Below, piece by piece: positions 60,408 through 64,000 of a stretch of 64,000 bases of DNA. The stretch lies in the NCBI RefSeq assembly GCF_001623525.1, contig NZ_CP015225.1:6336501-6400500 (forward strand). The letters run 5' to 3'. The notes beneath the pieces are model-generated. The model saw nothing but the letters and a program-made list of their open reading frames with translations, did no database searches and was not told where the DNA came from. Numbering within the stretch: the first letter of the stretch is position 1; each line of letters opens with the position of its first letter. This DNA is from Pseudomonas fluorescens (lineage in GTDB: Bacteria > Pseudomonadota > Gammaproteobacteria > Pseudomonadales > Pseudomonadaceae). Made by a program: the position numbers and the translations under genes.

Positions 60408-61517
60408 TTAGCTGGCGGTGCTGTAACGCCGCACGCCGCTTTCCACCGGCGGTATATGCGCCGCCGTGCTGCCCGAGGCCTGGAACAGCACCAGGTGTTC
60501 TGCCGCTACCCGGATGCCGACCCGGTCACCGACCTGATGGTCGGCGTGGCTTGGGAAGATCGACTCCAGTTGTGCGCCCGTCGGCAGTTGCAGGCGATAC
60601 AAGGTCGAGGCGCCCAGAAACGTCTTGCCGACTATGCTGGCGGTGAGCGGGCTGTCCGGTGCGTAGACGATATCGTCCGGGCGCAGCAGCACGTCCACCG
60701 CGCCGCCGATGGGCCAGGTGTAGGCTCGGTTACCGCGCAGGGTGCCCAACTCGGTTTGCACCGATTCAGGGCTGTCCAGTTGGCCGCGAATGAAGTAGCC
60801 CTGGCCAATGAAACTGGCGACGAATGGCGTCAGCGGTTCGTGATACAGGTTGTAGGGCGTGTCCCACTGTTCCAGTCGACCTTCCTTGAATACCCCAACA
60901 TGATCACTCACGGCGAAGGCTTCTTCCTGATCGTGTGTGACCAGGATCGCGCTGGTGCCGCGGGCCTTGAGGATATCCCGCACTTCATGGCTGAGCTTGC
61001 GTCGCAACTCGCCATCGAGGTTGGAGAACGGCTCATCGAGCAACAGCAGTTGTGGTTCTGGTGCCAGCGCGCGGGCCAGGGCCACGCGTTGTTGCTGGCC
61101 GCCGGACAACTCATGGGGAAAGCGTTTGCCCAGGTTCTTCAGGTTGACCAGTTCCAGCAGCTCTTCAACGACGCGATCCTTGTCCGGATGCTTGCGAATG
61201 CCAAAGGCGATGTTCTCGGCCACGCTCAGGTGGGGGAACAGGGCATAGTCTTGGAACACCATGCCGATACGGCGTTTTTCCGGGGCGAGGGTGAAACCGG
61301 CGCGGGAAATGGTTTCCCCGGCCAGTTGGATTTCACCCTCGTGCACAGGTTCGAAGCCGGCTATGGCACGCAACGTGGTGGTCTTGCCGCACCCGGACGA
61401 ACCGAGCAGGCAACCGATATCGCCGGCATTGAGGTGCAGGTTGAGGTTCTGCACGACCCGCTGGTTTTGGTAACCGCAGGCCAGGTCATGCAAATTCAGC
61501 AGCAGCGAATGGCTCAT
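60408..61517 (-). CDS. ABC transporter ATP-binding protein (FbpC/PotA type)
   Basis: A 369-residue ATPase. Walker A is GSSGCGKTT, the signature LSGGQQQR, and Walker [13 protein letters not shown]; a TOBE-like C-terminal domain starts near residue 290. Such ATPases serve ferric iron, polyamine or sugar-phosphate importers. No permease or binding-protein gene adjoins it here. Its ATG overlaps the argF stop by four bases, the same pairing as PA3538-argF in P. aeruginosa. Confidence 0.92.
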   Translation of the reverse strand: MSHSLLLNLHDLACGYQNQRVVQNLNLHLNAGDIGCLLGSSGCGKTTTLRAIAGFEPVHEGEIQLAGETISRAGFTLAPEKRRIGMVFQDYALFPHLSVAENIAFGIRKHPDKDRVVEELLELVNLKNLGKRFPHELSGGQQQRVALARALAPEPQLLLLDEPFSNLDGELRRKLSHEVRDILKARGTSAILVTHDQEEAFAVSDHVGVFKEGRLEQWDTPYNLYHEPLTPFVASFIGQGYFIRGQLDSPESVQTELGTLRGNRAYTWPIGGAVDVLLRPDDIVYAPDSPLTASIVGKTFLGASTLYRLQLPTGAQLESIFPSHADHQVGDRVGIRVAAEHLVLFQASGSTAAHIPPVESGVRRYSTAS

Positions 61518-62434
61518 GCGTGGTGATACGCCGGCTCGACAAGGAACTCGAGCAGTGCCTTTTGCGCGTGAAGTCGATTTTCTGCCTGGTCCCAGGCCAC
61601 CGAGCGCGGATCGTCCAGCAAATCGAAGCTGATCTCCTCGCCACGGTGGGCCGGCAGGCAGTGCATGAACAGCACGTCGGCATCCGCCAGGTCGAGCAAG
61701 GCCCGGTTGACCTGCAGCGGCGCGAACAGCTCGAGGCGCTTGGCGGTTTCTTCTTCCTGGCCCATGGAGGTCCAGACGTCGGTGCTCACCAGATGCGCAC
61801 CGGCCACGGCCTGTTTCGGATCACGCACGATGGTCACCCGCTCGCCGGCCTTGGCGAGCAGTTCGGCATTGGGGTCATAACCTTCAGGGCAGGCAATGCG
61901 CAGTTGGAAGTCGAATTGCAGCGCCGCTTCTATATAGCTGTTGCACATGTTGTTGCCGTCGCCGATCCAGGCCACGGTCTTGCCCTGGATCGAGCCGCGA
62001 TGTTCGAGGAAGGTCTGCATGTCGGCCAGCAACTGGCAGGGGTGCAGGTCATCGGACAGGCCGTTGATGACGGGTACGCGGGAATGGGCTGCGAACTCGG
62101 TCAGGGTGCTGTGGGCAAAGGTACGGATCATCACCGCGTCCAGCATGCCCGACATGACGATGGCGCAATCGCTGATGGGTTCGCCACGGCCCAGTTGAGT
62201 GTCGCGGGGCGACAGGAAGATCGCCTGGCCGCCCAGCTGGATCATGCCAGCTTCGAAAGAGATGCGGGTGCGGGTCGATGACTTCTCGAAGATCATCCCC
62301 AGCACGCGGTTTTTCAAGGGCTCGAACAGTACGCCGCGGTTACGCAGGTCCTTGAGCTCCACGCCTCGACGGATTACGCCGAGCAACTCATCGGGCGTGA
62401 AATCCATCAGGGAGAGAAAGTGCCTTGCGCTCAT
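61514..62434 (-). CDS. argF: Ornithine carbamoyltransferase (anabolic)
   Basis: A 306-residue enzyme that makes citrulline from ornithine and carbamoyl phosphate in arginine synthesis. The carbamoyl-phosphate loop is [13 protein letters not shown], and HPCQLLAD and the C-terminal HCLPAHRG are present ([13 protein letters not shown]). Its length fits the anabolic ArgF rather than catabolic ArcB. It is co-transcribed with the ABC ATPase. A candidate ArgR operator overlaps its promoter. Confidence 0.96.
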   Translation of the reverse strand: MSARHFLSLMDFTPDELLGVIRRGVELKDLRNRGVLFEPLKNRVLGMIFEKSSTRTRISFEAGMIQLGGQAIFLSPRDTQLGRGEPISDCAIVMSGMLDAVMIRTFAHSTLTEFAAHSRVPVINGLSDDLHPCQLLADMQTFLEHRGSIQGKTVAWIGDGNNMCNSYIEAALQFDFQLRIACPEGYDPNAELLAKAGERVTIVRDPKQAVAGAHLVSTDVWTSMGQEEETAKRLELFAPLQVNRALLDLADADVLFMHCLPAHRGEEISFDLLDDPRSVAWDQAENRLHAQKALLEFLVEPAYHHA

Positions 62435-62539
62435 GATTGACTACCTTTTTGTAACTGACCGCAGATGCTCAAAGCCTTGTTTATTCAAAAAACGGGCGAG
62501 ACCTGCGGCAAAAGCCGCACGGGGCGACGAAATAGGGGA

Positions 62540-62581
62540 AGGCGCGATCTTATAATTAAATGTCGCGTCTTACCAATAGGG
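62540..62581 (-). promoter_or_regulatory. argF promoter overlapped by ArgR-type direct repeats
   Basis: On the minus strand TTGGTA (62576-62571) and TATAAG (62554-62549) form a promoter with a 16-bp spacer. On the plus strand TGTCGC-N8-AA-N5 at 62561-62581 is an exact match to the P. aeruginosa ArgR half-site I recall. The preceding 21 bp (62540-62560) read AGGCGC-N8-AA, a weaker half-site in direct repeat. Binding would cover both hexamers and repress argF. Confidence 0.72.
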
Positions 62582-62837
62582 CTACGGTTTTTGGGGATTT
62601 CAGCGAGGCCATCACGCGAATGCGATGGCATATTTGTGGCCGGTTTCCTGACAGCAGCGACCCATTTGTACACTGGCGTTGCTTGGATTGGCAATCGAGC
62701 GCGGCGGGCGTGCCATGGATGAACGTCGTTTTGCGCCGTGGCATCCCAGCCTTTCGCCTGTCTGCGGGTGGCTGTGAAACATTTCCTAATGCAAAGGCCT
62801 GGGTTATAAATGAGCCTCAGCGGCACAGGAGCCCGAA

Positions 62838-63125
62838 ATGGATTCGAAAGAGCAACAATTGATGGAATTGCTGGGGCTGACTGCACGCTCGCTGACGCAC
62901 CTGACGGCTTCGGTGACTTCCATGTCATTCGAATTGCTGCGCAGCGATGACGAGGTGACCAAGGCAGCGGGCCGTCGGATGATCGACCGCATGGCCACTA
63001 TCAGCAGCGGCCTCGACGAGCATTGGCGGCTGATTGGCGAGCTCACGGGGATGCCCATTACCCAGGAGCAGGTGGAAACCGTCGAAGAAATCCAGATGCT
63101 GGCACCGCCTTCCGATCAGCCTTGA
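62838..63125 (+). CDS. Small protein of unknown function
   Basis: A 95-residue, largely helical acidic protein with no motif I recognise. It has a CAGGAG ribosome site and coding-like codon use, which supports a real gene. Heptad-like hydrophobics at about 8-50 suggest a helical bundle or coiled coil. It precedes the molybdopterin oxidoreductase gene by 131 bp on the same strand. Confidence 0.7.
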   Translation: MDSKEQQLMELLGLTARSLTHLTASVTSMSFELLRSDDEVTKAAGRRMIDRMATISSGLDEHWRLIGELTGMPITQEQVETVEEIQMLAPPSDQP

Positions 63126-63256
63126 TGCCCTCTCATCGGTGGGCCTGATGCCCGGCAATTCACAGGACGAACGTCGCTGGCGCTGCCGGGAATCACGCGC
63201 CATAGTTTTGTTCCCGCGGCCGAAAGCGCCCGCCACGAATAAAACAGAGACTGGCC

Positions 63257-64000
63257 ATGACCAAGACTCTCCACCACCGTGCGTGCCACCTGTGTGAAGC
63301 CATCTGCGGCTTGACCCTCGAAACCACCGAAACCGACGGCCAGGGCCTGGCAATCACCTCGATCAAGGGCGATGCGCTGGACACCTTCAGCCGCGGTCAC
63401 ATCTGCCCCAAGGCGGTGGCCCTGCAAGATATCCAGAACGACCCGGACCGGCTGCGCCAGCCCATGCAGCGCGTTGGCAATGAATGGCAACCCATTGCCT
63501 GGGACGACGCCTTCGCGTTGGTGGCCGAGCGTCTGGCGGATATCCAGGCGCGCCACGGCCAGAACGCGGTGGCGGTCTACCAGGGCAACCCCAGCGTGCA
63601 TAACTATGGGCTGATGACCCACAGCAACTATTTCCTGGGCCTGTTGAAAACCCGCAGCCGTTTCTCGGCGACTTCGGTGGACCAACTGCCCCATCACCTG
63701 ACCAGCTACTTGATGTATGGCCACGGCCTGCTGCTGCCCATTCCGGACATCGACCACACCGACTTCATGCTGATCCTGGGCGGCAACCCGCTGGCTTCCA
63801 ACGGCAGCATCATGACCGTGCCGGACGTGGAGAAGCGCCTCAAGGCGATCCAGGCCCGTGGCGGCAAGGTGGTGGTGGTCGATCCGCGCCGCAGCGAAAC
63901 GGCGGCCATTGCCAACCAGCATGTCTTTGTACGCCCTGGCGGTGATGCTGCGCTGCTGTCTGGTTTGCTCAACACATTGTTCAGCGAAGGCCTGACCCGT
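63257..64000 (+). CDS. Molybdopterin-dependent oxidoreductase, 5' part (runs off the window)
   Basis: The first 248 codons are present and open to the window end. The N-terminus has the Mo4Fe4S domain: a C-x2-C-x3-C cluster motif (ACHLCEAICG) and the fourth cysteine in HICPKAVAL. Then come LRQPMQRVGNEW and the first part of the DMSO reductase-type domain, with LILGGNPLASNGS and VVDPRRSETA for the guanine-dinucleotide cofactor. No twin-arginine signal is seen, so it should be cytosolic. Substrate cannot be assigned from this part. Confidence 0.9.
   Translation, partial: MTKTLHHRACHLCEAICGLTLETTETDGQGLAITSIKGDALDTFSRGHICPKAVALQDIQNDPDRLRQPMQRVGNEWQPIAWDDAFALVAERLADIQARHGQNAVAVYQGNPSVHNYGLMTHSNYFLGLLKTRSRFSATSVDQLPHHLTSYLMYGHGLLLPIPDIDHTDFMLILGGNPLASNGSIMTVPDVEKRLKAIQARGGKVVVVDPRRSETAAIANQHVFVRPGGDAALLSGLLNTLFSEGLTR

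Overview
The window is ordinary chromosomal DNA of a Pseudomonas, most likely of the P. fluorescens complex. Evidence: GC-rich coding sequence; blocks of genes in the order I know from P. aeruginosa (GST-mutT-kinase-panE-yajQ-mscS; oprD-HIT-slyX-cold shock-dps-aspS-yebC-ruvCAB-ybgC-tolQRAB-pal-cpoB-queE-queC-tRNA-Lys; gcvH-gcvP-sdaA-gcvT with gcsR; aauRS-aatPMQJ; glpD-glpR-glpK-glpF; ABC ATPase-argF); and many copies of the palindromic intergenic repeat pairs typical of fluorescent pseudomonads. No prophage, transposase, integrase or CRISPR array is visible.

Layout. 1-7 kb: glutathione transferase, MutT fused to a ThiE-like domain, a PduO-type cobalamin adenosyltransferase, an orphan sensor kinase, panE, yajQ, mscS. 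7-15 kb: OprD-family porin, an 0.9-kb intergenic region, HIT protein, slyX, a membrane/cold-shock fusion, dps, an RHH protein, a zinc-ribbon protein, aspS, yebC. 15-25 kb: ruvC-ruvA-ruvB, the Tol-Pal envelope operon, two queuosine genes and tRNA-Lys(UUU). 25-32 kb: an unrecognised 7-TM protein, an MFS exporter, and a copABCD operon with a candidate CopR box. 32-35 kb: nadA, an RDD protein, a cold-shock protein. 35-43 kb: the glycine cleavage/serine dehydratase operon (gcvH-gcvP-sdaA-gcvT) preceded by a candidate sigma-54 promoter, three GcsR-like operator repeats and the GcsR-type activator gene. 43-46 kb: LysR regulator divergent from a metallo-beta-lactamase-fold protein and an NAD(P)-binding protein; glpM. 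46-53 kb: AauRS two-component system and the AatJQMP acidic amino acid transporter, with a perfect AauR-type palindrome and a near-consensus sigma-54 promoter. 53-59 kb: glycerol regulon with tandem GlpR-like operators. 59-64 kb: ybaK, a PhzF-family protein, an ABC ATPase, argF with an ArgR-type operator overlapping its promoter, a small conserved-looking ORF, and the start of a molybdopterin oxidoreductase that runs off the window.

Taken together the 35-62 kb part is a carbon/nitrogen catabolism region in which each transport or catabolic operon sits next to its dedicated regulator and readable operator sites. The best leads are the regulatory sites (GcsR, AauR, CopR, GlpR, ArgR), the absence of glyA from the gcv operon, the membrane-anchored cold-shock protein, the uncharacterised membrane protein beside tRNA-Lys, and the palindromic repeat families. 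I found no convincing wholly new multi-gene system.
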